Assembly: GCA_009886095.1 (NCBI GenBank)
Contig: VFJL01000065.1
Span: forward strand, 1 to 64,000
Reading direction: 5' to 3'
Source of the DNA: Nitrosomonadales bacterium
GTDB lineage: Bacteria; Pseudomonadota; Gammaproteobacteria; Burkholderiales; Nitrosomonadaceae
DNA: 64,000 bases
A program made the translations under genes and the position numbers. Position 1 is the stretch's first letter; every line of letters begins with the position of its first letter. Positions 29,337-43,370 of this stretch are shown here, one piece after another. A model generated the notes under the pieces. That model did not search any database and had not been told where the DNA came from. It was given only the letters and a program-made list of their open reading frames with translations.

Positions 29337-30545
29337 ATGAATAAACCCAAGCAGGCCTCTGATGCAACTCCTGCGCTACGTGGAAAGCTGCCGCGCACCG
29401 TAGTTGTCCTTGGCTTGGTCAGCTTCTTCAACGATTTCGCTTCTGAAATCGTCATTCCGCTCATTCCGATTTTACTGGCGACCGTGCTGGCCGCCGGCCC
29501 GGTGGCGCTGGGACTGATCGAGGGCGTTGCCAATGCGGTGGCAAGCCTGCTCACATTATGGTCGGGACGGCATTCCGATGTCATGAGCGGTCGGCGCAAG
29601 GGGCTGGCGGTAATGGGCTATACGTTGTCCAATTGCACCCGTCCATTACTGGGGTTGGCTGGTTCCTGGCCGATGGTGCTGGTGTTACGCAGCATTGATC
29701 GGGTTGGCAAGGGTCTGCGCAGCGCGCCACGTGATGCGTTGGTGGCGGATGCAACGCCACCCCACATGCGCGGCTACGCCTTCGGCTTTCACCGTGCGCT
29801 GGATAACGGTGGGGCGGTGGCAGGGAGTCTGGCAGCGGCGGCAGCGCTGACATGGTCAGGCTTGAGTCTCACCGAAGTGATTTTGTGGTCAGCGATTCCG
29901 GGCTTTGTCGCGGTGTTGCTGCTTGGTTTTGGCGTCAAGGAAGAGAAAGCTGCTGTGGTTCCAGTCCCCATCGCACTCCCGCCTTTGCGCTGGTCGGCGC
30001 TATCATTGCCGATGCGACGTTATCTGCTAGTACTAATGCTGTTCACTTTCGCTCGCGCTTCGGAAACATTCATTTTGCTACTGGGGCACCAATTAGGCGT
30101 GGGGGTGGTCGAACTGTTGTTGTTATGGTCAGCATTGAATCTTGCCAAGGCAACTACCTCCACTTGGGGCGGACAACTGGCTGATCGTGCCGGGCGTGGG
30201 GTCTTGATGCTGATCGGCTGGACGGCATTTGCGCTGTCGTTTTTGCTGCTCGGTCTGGTCACGGATAGCACCGGGCTGTGGGTAGTAAGTATTTTCTATG
30301 GTCTCTGCATGGGCATGAGTGAGGGTGCGGAACGCGCGATCATCAGTGATTATGCAGATCCTGGTGAGCGTGGCACGGCATTTGGCTGGTATCATCTGGT
30401 GATAGGCATCGCGGCAATTCCGGCGGGGCTACTATTCGGCAGCATCTGGCACTTCCAGAGTGCAGCGATGGCGTTCTTTTTTGCCGGTGGGCTGGCGGCT
30501 TTTTCGGCTCTGTTATTGCGGTGGTGGGCGTGGCCCGTCAGATAA
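29337..30545 (+). CDS. MFS transporter
   Basis: 12-TM-like; GVANAVASLLTLWSGRHSD, DRVGKGLRSAPRDALVAD. Confidence 0.9.
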   Translation: MNKPKQASDATPALRGKLPRTVVVLGLVSFFNDFASEIVIPLIPILLATVLAAGPVALGLIEGVANAVASLLTLWSGRHSDVMSGRRKGLAVMGYTLSNCTRPLLGLAGSWPMVLVLRSIDRVGKGLRSAPRDALVADATPPHMRGYAFGFHRALDNGGAVAGSLAAAAALTWSGLSLTEVILWSAIPGFVAVLLLGFGVKEEKAAVVPVPIALPPLRWSALSLPMRRYLLVLMLFTFARASETFILLLGHQLGVGVVELLLLWSALNLAKATTSTWGGQLADRAGRGVLMLIGWTAFALSFLLLGLVTDSTGLWVVSIFYGLCMGMSEGAERAIISDYADPGERGTAFGWYHLVIGIAAIPAGLLFGSIWHFQSAAMAFFFAGGLAAFSALLLRWWAWPVR

Positions 30546-30603
30546 AATAAGGAATGAGACATGGAATGGAATAGCACTTCAAGTTTTACACAGGAGATTC
30601 ATT

Positions 30604-31137
30604 ATGAAATCGCTAACAATCATCACCACGCTGCTAGCAGCGAGTTTGTTTTTCGGGAGCCATGCCGTGCGCGCTGAATCGCCTAAGGTGGGCCAACCTG
30701 CACCGGATTTCAAGTTGCCTGATCAGGACGGTAAAATTCACACGCTGGCGGATTTTCGCGGCAAGTGGCTGGCGCTGTATTTCTACCCCAAGGACGACAC
30801 GCCCGGCTGTACCGAGCAAGCGTGCAAATTCCGTGACGATCTTCACCAGCTCACGGCATTGGGCGCACAAGTGATCGGCATCAGCGTGGACAATACTTCC
30901 AGCCATGCCGCATTTGCCAAAAAATACAATCTGCAGTTCCCACTTCTTTCCGACAGCAAAGCCGAGACTGCCGCACGCTACGATTCGCTGCTCAATCTGG
31001 GCATTATCAAATTTGCCAAGCGCAATACTTTCCTGATCGATCCGCAAGGCATTATTGTCAAGATCTATCTATCGGCCAGCGCCTCGCGCAATGCGCTGGA
31101 GGTGGTGGAGGATTTGAAGAAGCTAACCGCTTTATGA
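30604..31137 (+). CDS. Peroxiredoxin (AhpC/TSA, Bcp-like) with signal peptide
   Basis: ALYFYPKDDTPGCTEQACKFRD. Confidence 0.95.
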   Translation: MKSLTIITTLLAASLFFGSHAVRAESPKVGQPAPDFKLPDQDGKIHTLADFRGKWLALYFYPKDDTPGCTEQACKFRDDLHQLTALGAQVIGISVDNTSSHAAFAKKYNLQFPLLSDSKAETAARYDSLLNLGIIKFAKRNTFLIDPQGIIVKIYLSASASRNALEVVEDLKKLTAL

Positions 31138-31196
31138 GACTTGGTGCCACAGCTTCTGTAGAATGACCTCAACAATAACAAGGGAGAATAGTGATC

Positions 31197-31592
31197 ATGG
31201 CGAATCTAAGCGTAGACCAGCTGGCAAAGCTGAAACAAGCACTGCAACAGCGTTACCTGGAATTGCAGGAAGACGTCCGTAGCGAATTGGAACGTTCTGG
31301 CGACCAGCGTTATATCGATCTGGCAGGCAAGGTGAGTGATGTCGGCGACGATTCAGTGGCGGATATGCTGATGGATATCGATACTGCCATCATTGACCGC
31401 CAAGTGCAGGAGATGCGCGAGATAGAAACGTCTCTAAAGCGCTTGGAAGCGCCTGACTTCAGTGATTGTACAGATTGCGGCGGTGAAATCGGCTTTGACC
31501 GGCTGCTGGCTTACCCTACTGCGCAGCGCTGTACGCCTTGCCAGAGCCGGCACGAAAAAACCTTTCACCACGAATCGAATCCGAGCTTGTAG
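31197..31592 (+). CDS. TraR/DksA family zinc-finger protein
   Basis: CTDCGGEIGFDRLLAYPTAQRCTPCQ. Confidence 0.9.
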   Translation: MANLSVDQLAKLKQALQQRYLELQEDVRSELERSGDQRYIDLAGKVSDVGDDSVADMLMDIDTAIIDRQVQEMREIETSLKRLEAPDFSDCTDCGGEIGFDRLLAYPTAQRCTPCQSRHEKTFHHESNPSL

Positions 31593-31604
31593 AAAAACCT
31601 GGAA

Positions 31605-32198
31605 TCATGATTTGACGCTCCCCGGCACGGATGTCTTAAGCAACACCAGCACCGCGCCGCTGCCGCCATCCTCTGCTCTGGCTTGACAGAAAGCCAGCAC
31701 GTCATCACGTTGCGCCAGCCAGCTTCCCACCAAAGTCTTCAGCACTGGCCCGCGATCTTTCGAGCCCAATCCCTTGCCGTGTATCACGCGCACACAACGA
31801 AAACCGCGCTGGCCGCTGACGTTGAGGAATGCTATTAGCTCCAGCCGTGCCTGATCACGGGTAAACCCATGCAGATCAAGCTGCGCTTGTATCCCCCAGT
31901 AACCACGGCGCAACCGTCGCAATGTCTGGTGCGATACGCCGGGGCGCATGAATGACCATGCATCGCCCGCTTCTATTTCCAGTGGAATATAATCGGAGAG
32001 AGAATCAGCCGACGCAAATTGTGCGTCACAGGGCGCCTGCTGGGGAATGGGTTGAGGGCGCTTGCGTGAGTGGGTGATCTTGCCGGGTTCGGCCAGCGGC
32101 GCAACGTCCCGCACTGCATCGCGAAACGCGGCAGCATCATCGCTGCCTGTAGGAATAAGCGCGGGTCTGGATGCAAGCTTGTCATCACGCCGTTTCAT
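31605..32198 (-). CDS. Smr domain protein
   Basis: LDLHGFTRDQARLELIAFL...VRVIHGKGLGS. Confidence 0.92.
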   Translation of the reverse strand: MKRRDDKLASRPALIPTGSDDAAAFRDAVRDVAPLAEPGKITHSRKRPQPIPQQAPCDAQFASADSLSDYIPLEIEAGDAWSFMRPGVSHQTLRRLRRGYWGIQAQLDLHGFTRDQARLELIAFLNVSGQRGFRCVRVIHGKGLGSKDRGPVLKTLVGSWLAQRDDVLAFCQARAEDGGSGAVLVLLKTSVPGSVKS

Positions 32199-32228
32199 GC
32201 ATCAGCCTCGATTCTGCCTGGTCGCCGC

Positions 32229-36180
<3,952 letters not shown>

Positions 36181-36451
36181 TGCTGCACCCGGACTCAAAA
36201 ATTACGCTCCAGACTGGCTGGACAAGGCATGCATCATACCATCCAGTCCCGTCTTGGTCTTGATCGGTTTAATGCCGATGTTAGCATCTCATGTCGTTTA
36301 CACATCTATCGTGTCATCGTTTAAAGCACATTAGGTTAAAAGGTATGGCGCAATTATTAAAATTCTGTAAGCCAAAAACAGGCTGGGTTATGGCGCGTAA
36401 AATTCAAACAACCGGAACTGCCCTAATATTTTAAATCCGCGCCATAAAAGT

Positions 36452-36979
36452 TTATTGCCAATAATAATCGACGATTGCATTCCAGCGGGGCAAAGTCTTA
36501 TCTCCTACCCGGTAGCGCATATCGTCGTAATCAAAAACGAACAACTTCGCAGCCTCAAAGCAACAGTATTTACGCATCGATTTCTCGGCGGTCAGTCCAT
36601 GAATGACGTTCTCCAGAAAATAGAGATCAACATATTCGACCCGTCTTCTACTCGCATGGACGTGTATCCTCTTTCGTTGGGGCTGCAATGCACGCAACTC
36701 GCTGGCAATGTTCTTCAGCTTATCCACGTTTTCACCTGAATCTACATCTATTCCAATCAATTCATTTGCATCCTCAAAGTATCGCAGCACCGACGAAACA
36801 TCCGGCAATTCATGGCTCGCGGCATTGAAAAGAAATAGCAGGAAATTCCGGCTGTCGATTTCCTCTTCGCACAGTCGTCGTAAGACATTCAGCCGACCGG
36901 GTTTGATTTCCATCCCTTGTAGCAATAATTCACTCGTAGCCAGCAGATTGTTCAATGAAGTCTGGGTTATCACGTTCAT
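36452..36979 (-). CDS. Hypothetical protein coupled to a nucleotidyltransferase
   Basis: ATGA overlap with the upstream gene. Confidence 0.6.
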   Translation of the reverse strand: MNVITQTSLNNLLATSELLLQGMEIKPGRLNVLRRLCEEEIDSRNFLLFLFNAASHELPDVSSVLRYFEDANELIGIDVDSGENVDKLKNIASELRALQPQRKRIHVHASRRRVEYVDLYFLENVIHGLTAEKSMRKYCCFEAAKLFVFDYDDMRYRVGDKTLPRWNAIVDYYWQ

Positions 36980-37743
36980 CCCCCCAGAGCCTCTTGGAAA
37001 TACCGATTCATCTTTTCCTGCAATTCCGCAGACACCGGATTTCTCGAAGCATCGGCAACCACTTCTTCCAAACGCGCAATCTCGCGCTCAAGGAAAGAAT
37101 GAATCACAGGAATGCGCAGTCCGTTATCTATCTCAGCTCCCGACCTTTTTAGCTCGGTCAGTTTAGCGATGCTGTCCTTCAACCCGTTGTCACTCACCAT
37201 GCCAGCCACCAAGTCGTCAAAAACCATCGGCACGACTCCCAACCCGCGTTCGATCCACAAACACGCAAGAACCGGGCGCAGCACATAGAAATATTTTTTC
37301 AACCACACCATTTCGCCTTGCAGATACTCGCGAAAATTTCCCTTCGCCATGTGCAAGTAGTGGTGAAGACACGCAGCGGGCTGGTAGAAGTCTTGCGCAA
37401 GGGAGCGGTACGCAGCCATTGTCACGGCATCTTCTCGATACACAATCGGCGAAGAAAGCCACTCCAACAACACGGGGTTGGACTTTTTCATCAAGCGCAG
37501 ACTCTTGCGCAAATCCCAACCATTCACATCCAGCAAGGCATCTATCGGCAATTCGATCACATCATGTTCTTCCCCGATGGATAGATACCAGTCACGCGGG
37601 TGGCAATAAATAAAACGCACATCCCAATCACTATCGACGGAATCAAATCCCCATCCACGGCTGCCGGATTCACAAGCGTAAAGAATCCGCACCCCATGCT
37701 CAACTTCGATACGAGTAAGCATTTCCTGAATGTGCTGATGCAT
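36976..37743 (-). CDS. Predicted nucleotidyltransferase (COG3541/YcgL/RlaP-like)
   Basis: ACESGSRGWGFDSVDSDWDVRFIYCHPRDWYLSI pol-beta NTase motif GSRGWG...DSDWD. Confidence 0.85.
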   Translation of the reverse strand: MHQHIQEMLTRIEVEHGVRILYACESGSRGWGFDSVDSDWDVRFIYCHPRDWYLSIGEEHDVIELPIDALLDVNGWDLRKSLRLMKKSNPVLLEWLSSPIVYREDAVTMAAYRSLAQDFYQPAACLHHYLHMAKGNFREYLQGEMVWLKKYFYVLRPVLACLWIERGLGVVPMVFDDLVAGMVSDNGLKDSIAKLTELKRSGAEIDNGLRIPVIHSFLEREIARLEEVVADASRNPVSAELQEKMNRYFQEALGG

Positions 37744-37997
37744 CACCCGCCTCTGTTTGTGCGCGGCGCCCTGGAATTGTCCGCTGCGGCAATTTTGGTA
37801 TGCGTCCACCCCCCCAGATACTCAAAAAGAGCATCCGTTGCAGCTAAAAAACTAGCAGATAATTTAGCACCCACACTGAGAGACACACGACCATCTTCTT
37901 CACATGATGTAAATACCGTGAAGATATGTTTATCAGAAAGATGGATGAATCCAGAGGTGGCCTTATGGGTGATATGGCGATCAAGCTCAGGATGCAT
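37743..37997 (-). CDS. Small hypothetical protein (84 aa)
   Basis: TAAATG junction with the methyltransferase stop; ATGA overlap with the NTase start. Confidence 0.5.
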   Translation of the reverse strand: MHPELDRHITHKATSGFIHLSDKHIFTVFTSCEEDGRVSLSVGAKLSASFLAATDALFEYLGGWTHTKIAAADNSRAPRTNRGG

Positions 37998-38183
37998 TTA
38001 TGCCCCGCTATTATTTGCCCGCGCCAAATTCAATACCAACAAGCGGCGCAGGATTTCTTCGTCCGGCATCTCGGGTGTGTAGTCGTTCCAGCCGTAAGCC
38101 TTGGCGACGGCGGCATCCAGCGTTTTGTGGGCGTTGTCCAGCCATGCGGATCGGGCGTTGTAGAGGTTGGTGAGGGTGCGTTT

Positions 38184-38230
38184 TTGTAGGTCGGATTTTA
38201 ATCCGACAAGTCGGGATGAATCCCGACCTA
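38184..38230. repeat. Palindromic repeat inserted in-frame (GTAGGTCGGATTTTAATCCGACAAGTCGGGATGAATCCCGACCTAC)
   Basis: Inverted repeat within the coding frame; encodes DVGRDSSRLVGLKSDLQ. Confidence 0.8.
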
Positions 38231-39089
38231 CATCAGCATCAACCTTGGCAATGGGGCGCGCGGGATAGCCCGCTTTTTCTTCTTCCGGCGTGCGCAGCCA
38301 ATCTACCCACTCCGGCGGGTTGAGCCAGTTATCGCGCAGTAAGTTCAACTTGCGAGCGGCCTCTGCAATCGCTTCAGCGTTGCGGCCTGTCAACGTATCG
38401 TGTGGAGTCAATCCTTCAGGAAACGGGAAGGTCTCGAAGGTGGTGGTCGGTGTGTAGCGCGGACGATCTTCCAAACTCGTACCCATACGCAATGACCACA
38501 ACTCGTGAAAGCGCGAATGGAGAATGCCAAATGTAGTATCGTCGGAGCGTGTGGTTACGATAAGCATTTGGTCAGGCAAAACAGCGGCATCAACCCAAAC
38601 AAAGATTCGATGTTTAGAAACGTGCGGCGTAGCAATATAACGTGGCAATCCTTTGAGAGCGGCGCGCATGCCTGGGCGTGCTTCGGCGTGACGCCACCAG
38701 TATTTTCGGTAAGCCTCGCGGTTATTCTTCTCTCGCTCTGGTTTGACATGTTGCACCACATATTCAAACGGAGTTTCATATAACGCTGCATCAGCTTCGG
38801 TCATAGCCAGACCATAATCAATAATCCAAGTATCAGAAGCACGACGGGTGATATCCATTCCATTCGCCCAAGGGCGTACGACATCGCTGTTCGGTCTGCT
38901 GTTCGGATTCGGCAGCGTGAGCCATTTTCGCGCCAGTTCGCCCGGTATATCGAACGGGGCTTTTTTCGAAGCACCCATGAAACACACACCTGCATTCTCT
39001 TTCAGCGGCTGGGCTTGCGTGAGATTCAGACCCTCACCTGCGGTCAGGTCGGCGTGGATGGTTTCAACGGAGTTGCCGTTAAGCACGAC

Positions 39090-39122
39090 CGACTGGATTC
39101 CCGCCCGCGCGGGAATGACGGA
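39090..39122. repeat. REP-like palindrome GACTGGATTCCCGCCCGCGCGGGAATGACG inside the gene
   Basis: Translates as SVIPARAGIQS, a typical in-frame REP peptide. Confidence 0.85.
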
Positions 39123-39482
39123 AATACCGAAGCACACTAGCGAAACGCGTACCGCTGCGCCTTCGTTAATCCATTCCTCATCGCTCCACGCATTGAAGAT
39201 TTTGGAAGTGTCACAAATGCGCGCCAGCACTTGCTGATTTGCACCGCCGCGTATCGAGTTGGTGGCGACCAGTCCAGCGCGCCGGCACTTGCCCGCCTCG
39301 ATCTGTGCACGCGCTTTCTCAAACCAGTATGTAACCAAGTCTGCGCCGCCCGGTACACGACCATCATATTCAGAGCGCAGGGTTTGAACATAATCTTCGC
39401 CAAGCTCGCGTAGCATTTTGCTGCCACCCAAGAACGGCGGGTTGCCAATGATGACATCAGCTTGCGGCCATTGCGCTTCGAA

Positions 39483-39578
39483 AATCCCCCTCACTCCCCC
39501 TCTTGCAAAGGGGGAAGATTCCTGCGCCACACTTTCCATTCCCCCCTTTGTCAAAGGGGGCTAGGGGGGATTTGCAGC
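39483..39578. repeat. MITE/REP-like element with C-rich inverted termini interrupting the methyltransferase
   Basis: AAATCCCCCCTAGCCCCCTTTGACAAAGGGGG ... CCCCCTCTTGCAAAGGGGGAAG inverted arrangement. Confidence 0.8.
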
Positions 39579-40594
39579 AGCGCATCACGACAAGCGATGT
39601 GATCAAGCGGCTTGAGAATCGGATTTTTCGAGGGGCTCATGCCGTGGCGCAGCATCCATTGCAGTTCGCCGATCCACACGGTGACGCGCGCCAATTCCGC
39701 CGCGTAAGAGTTGAGTTCGATGCCCATGACGTTGTGCGGGCCGGTGTGGAATCCGGCGAAGCCCAACGGCAAGCCGAGCATTTCGGCCTCCAGCGCGGCG
39801 ATGTCGTCGCTTTGCAACGGCAGTGTGGCATCGCTATCGAACAGCCCACCATTGAACCAGTCGATGATTTCCACACCGAAGTCGCCACCTTTGCTCATTG
39901 AGGCAAACAGTTGCTTGAGCTGGCGATCGATGCGCGCCGGGTCTTTCGCGCCGTTTTCCAACACGCGCGTGACCATCTCTTTAGGCAGTAATCCGGCATC
40001 TTCGGCGAAGAAGCAGAACAGCAGTTTGTCGAGGAAACGGGCAACGTGCTCCGGGGCGTGCCCACGATCGCGCAGGGTGTTGGCAAGCGCGGCGAACAGC
40101 TTCGCGGCTTGTTCGGTGAGGGCGCGCGTGGTGCGCACAGGACGCAACTGCTCCGGCTCGAAGAACAGCGCGCGCAACTTGGCGAGATTCTCCGGCGTGC
40201 CGATCTCTTCCAGCGCAATGGTGTGCGTGTCGGAAACGGTATTGGTGAAGTTGGTGTGTATCTCGATCAGGTCGGCGCGCGCCACCAGCAGCAGCGGCGG
40301 ATTCTCCAACGCCAGTGCATAGCGTTGCACTTGCTCAAGTGCTTTGCGCAGATCGCCGTTTGGACCTTTGTATTCCCCCGCGAAAAACTCGCGCTTCCAC
40401 ACGTCCGCCCAGCCGTTGCCACCACCGGTCTTGGTCGCGCCTTTTTCAAAACAAAATGTATCGCCGATAGTGTCCTGCGCAGCGGGCGTAGGATGCCCAA
40501 CCAATGCGCACAGGTCATTGAAGTGCTCGGTGTAAAACGCACGCTCGGCGAGTTGGCAGCCTTGCCACTTGGCGATGAATTGATGCGAGGTCAA
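39551..40594 (-). pseudogene. N-terminal part of an interrupted MmeI-like methyltransferase lacking SAM motif I
   Basis: GGNGWADVWKREFFAGEYKGPNGDLRKALEQVQRYALALENPPLLLV...; ends in repeat-encoded IPPSPL*. Confidence 0.85.
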
Positions 40595-41052
40595 AAGGAT
40601 TCGTCTTTGTTAGAAGTTGATTGCCGCAACACCTGAAAAATCACATCGAACCTGAATCCGCGCGATTGCAGGAAACGCATTTGCCTGGCTTTTTCCCCGG
40701 CATCCTGCGGCAGTGCGCCGAACTTCTTCAACCATACCTCACGCGCGGCATCCAGTTCAGTTTCCTTGAGCGCTGGCAGTGCAGCGGCGATTAAATCCTC
40801 GGCAATGCCTTTTTCCCGCAACTCATATGCGATGCGCTGGCTGCCAAACTTGTTCCTGCGCACATGCACTACCTGCTCGACCATGCGCTGGGCTGACAGA
40901 AAGCCGCGTTGTTCCAGCGCGTCCAGCACGGCAGAAAGTTCTGTGGGAGTTTGGGCGTGAGGTGCAAGCTTTTTTTCCAGTTCCAGCCGGGAATGTTCTC
41001 GCCGCGCCAGATAATTCAAGGCGCGGGTTTTCAGGCTTGGTTCGCCAGCCAC
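40591..41052 (-). CDS. recX: Regulatory protein RecX
   Basis: ALNYLARREHSRLELEKKL. Confidence 0.93.
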   Translation of the reverse strand: MAGEPSLKTRALNYLARREHSRLELEKKLAPHAQTPTELSAVLDALEQRGFLSAQRMVEQVVHVRRNKFGSQRIAYELREKGIAEDLIAAALPALKETELDAAREVWLKKFGALPQDAGEKARQMRFLQSRGFRFDVIFQVLRQSTSNKDESF

Positions 41053-41057
41053 TACAG

Positions 41058-42077
41058 CTATTCCGCAGCGGTGACTTCCGCCTGACCAGCAACTCCCACG
41101 GCGGCACGAACTTTCGCTTCAATTTCTCTTGCCACATTGGGATGCTCTTTCAGATATTCACGCGCGTTATCCTTACCCTGACCTATTTTTTCGCCGTTGT
41201 AGGCATACCATGCGCCTGATTTCTCGACCAGTTTATGCAGCACACCCAGCTCAACAATCTCGCCCTCACGCGAAATACCCTCACCGTAGAGAATGTCGAA
41301 TTCCGCCTGCTTGAAGGGTGGCGCAACTTTGTTCTTGACTACCTTGACCCGGGTTTCACTGCCGATCACCTCATCACCCTTCTTGATGGCTCCAGTGCGG
41401 CGAATGTCGAGACGTACCGATGCGTAGAATTTCAGTGCGTTGCCGCCGGTGGTAGTTTCCGGATTGCCAAACATGACACCGATTTTCATGCGTATCTGAT
41501 TGATAAAAATCACCATGGTGTTGCTGCGCTTGATGTTGGCAGTGAGTTTGCGCAACGCCTGCGACATCAATCTCGCCTGCAGGCCCATTTGCGGCTCACC
41601 CATTTCACCCTCTATTTCCGCGCGCGGTGTCAAGGCTGCAACCGAATCGATTACCACCACATCCACCGAACTGGAGCGCACCAGCATATCGGCGATTTCC
41701 AGCGCCTGCTCACCGTTATCCGGCTGAGAAATCAACAGCTCCTGCACATTGACGCCAATCTTTTGCGCGTACTGCGGATCCAGCGCATGTTCTGCGTCGA
41801 TGAACGCCGCAGTACCGCCGATCTTTTGCACCTCCGCAATTACTTGCAGAGTAAGCGTAGTCTTGCCGGATGATTCCGGTCCATAGATCTCTATCACCCG
41901 TCCGCGCGGTAGCCCACCCACACCCAGTGCAATATCGAGTCCTAATGAACCAGTGGAAATTACCTGAATATCCTTGGCCACATCGCTGGCACCGAGACGC
42001 ATAATTGAACCCTTGCCAAATTGCTTCTCAATCTGGGAAAGGGCTGCTGCCAGCGCTTTGCTTCTGTTTTCATCCAT
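41058..42077 (-). CDS. recA: Recombinase RecA
   Basis: [51 protein letters not shown]. Confidence 0.99.
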   Translation of the reverse strand: MDENRSKALAAALSQIEKQFGKGSIMRLGASDVAKDIQVISTGSLGLDIALGVGGLPRGRVIEIYGPESSGKTTLTLQVIAEVQKIGGTAAFIDAEHALDPQYAQKIGVNVQELLISQPDNGEQALEIADMLVRSSSVDVVVIDSVAALTPRAEIEGEMGEPQMGLQARLMSQALRKLTANIKRSNTMVIFINQIRMKIGVMFGNPETTTGGNALKFYASVRLDIRRTGAIKKGDEVIGSETRVKVVKNKVAPPFKQAEFDILYGEGISREGEIVELGVLHKLVEKSGAWYAYNGEKIGQGKDNAREYLKEHPNVAREIEAKVRAAVGVAGQAEVTAAE

Positions 42078-42280
42078 GAGTTTGTCCTTGTAAGAGTCTT
42101 TCGGATTATCGCACATGCGACTTACTGCGGGAAGGCAGCGGGGAGGCTTGATCCGCTTGGAGAATATTATCTCGTCAATCGTTGCCGCCAGATATTTGCA
42201 GCATTTCACACCGCATAAGACTTGTATAGCGCGCTATAACCGGTTCGTCTACACGAAATGGCCAAGCATGCCCCAATGTT

Positions 42281-42808
42281 TCATGTGATTACGGTTACAG
42301 CATCGTGCAGCAGGTCTATTACCCCTTGCAGCGCCACCGCCACCGATTGCCGTCTTACCGCTTCGCGATCACCACTGAAATGCTGGGTTTCGTTACGCGC
42401 AAGGCCGTCTTTCAGCGCCCAGGCAAAACACACCATACCTACAGGCTTTTCCACCGTGCCACCTTCGGGACCAGCAATACCGGTAATGGCAATCGCTACC
42501 TGCGCATGGCTGCGAGTAATGCTACCTTCTGCCATTTCTCGTGCAGTCTGCTCGGATACTGCACCGTGTTGCTGCAAAGTCACGGCGCTCACGCCCAGCA
42601 TTTCGTGCTTTGAAATGGTGGCATAGGTGATAAAACCACGTTCGTACCATGCGGAGCTGCCCGCCACCGACGTAATGGTCTGCCCAAGCCAGCCGCCAGT
42701 GCAGGATTCGGCGCTGACCAGCATCAGCCCATGCCGGGTGAGCGCTATACCAACTTGCCTGGCAAGATGCTGCAACATCTGGTCATTCATGGCGATCATT
42801 GAATACAT
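42281..42808 (-). CDS. pncC: CinA-like nicotinamide-nucleotide amidohydrolase
   Basis: SAESCTGGWLGQTITSVAGSSAWYERGFITYAT. Confidence 0.95.
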   Translation of the reverse strand: MYSMIAMNDQMLQHLARQVGIALTRHGLMLVSAESCTGGWLGQTITSVAGSSAWYERGFITYATISKHEMLGVSAVTLQQHGAVSEQTAREMAEGSITRSHAQVAIAITGIAGPEGGTVEKPVGMVCFAWALKDGLARNETQHFSGDREAVRRQSVAVALQGVIDLLHDAVTVIT

Positions 42809-42821
42809 GCCCCCTGCGATA

Positions 42822-43370
42822 TTACGGCGCTACAAATGCTTTCCATGCCGCCAGACACAACAGCGTGAAAAACGCTGCCAGAAGATCATCGAACATCACG
42901 CCAAAACCACCGCGTAGTTTCTTATCGTAGTATCCAATTGGCGGCGGCTTGAAGATATCGAACAAGCGAAACAACAAAAATGCGAATGCCTGCCATATTA
43001 AGGTACTCGGCGTGAACAGCAGCACCAGCAGGAAAGCAACGATCTCGTCCCATACCATGCCGCCATGGTCGTGATCGCCTAATGCTTTACCGGTGACGCT
43101 GCACGCCCAGATGCCGACGATGAACAACACACTAATGAACACCAGAAATTTAACCGGGCTCAGGTATTGATTAATCAGCCCGAATAGAAGAAATGCAGCA
43201 AGCGTCCCCATGGTGCCCGGTGCTGCCGGACTCAATCCTACCCCGCCGCCAAAGGCGATGAAGTGCGCAGGGTGCCTCATCACAAACTCCCAATTGGGCC
43301 GCAGGTGTTTGGATACAATATGCATCGCCGGTTCGGGTGTTAAATGGCTATCGGGTGCGGAAGTGGTCAT
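42822..43370 (-). CDS. pgpA: Phosphatidylglycerophosphatase A
   Basis: FGGGVGLSPAAPGTMGTLAAFLLF; DNHDHGGMVWDEIVAF-like. Confidence 0.93.
   Translation of the reverse strand: MTTSAPDSHLTPEPAMHIVSKHLRPNWEFVMRHPAHFIAFGGGVGLSPAAPGTMGTLAAFLLFGLINQYLSPVKFLVFISVLFIVGIWACSVTGKALGDHDHGGMVWDEIVAFLLVLLFTPSTLIWQAFAFLLFRLFDIFKPPPIGYYDKKLRGGFGVMFDDLLAAFFTLLCLAAWKAFVAP

Larger units (their letters stand above)
37998..39554 (-). pseudogene. C-terminal part of an interrupted MmeI-like DNA methyltransferase
   Basis: ADVIIGNPPFLGGSKMLRELG motif IV; TRD-like C-terminus; N-terminal 20-30 aa encoded by a repeat. Confidence 0.85.

Noticed and set aside
37998-40594. Two-subunit restriction/methylation system (347 aa plus 518 aa)
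   Set aside because: The ends of both ORFs are encoded by an inserted repeat; the parts join into one MmeI-like protein, so this is an interrupted gene.
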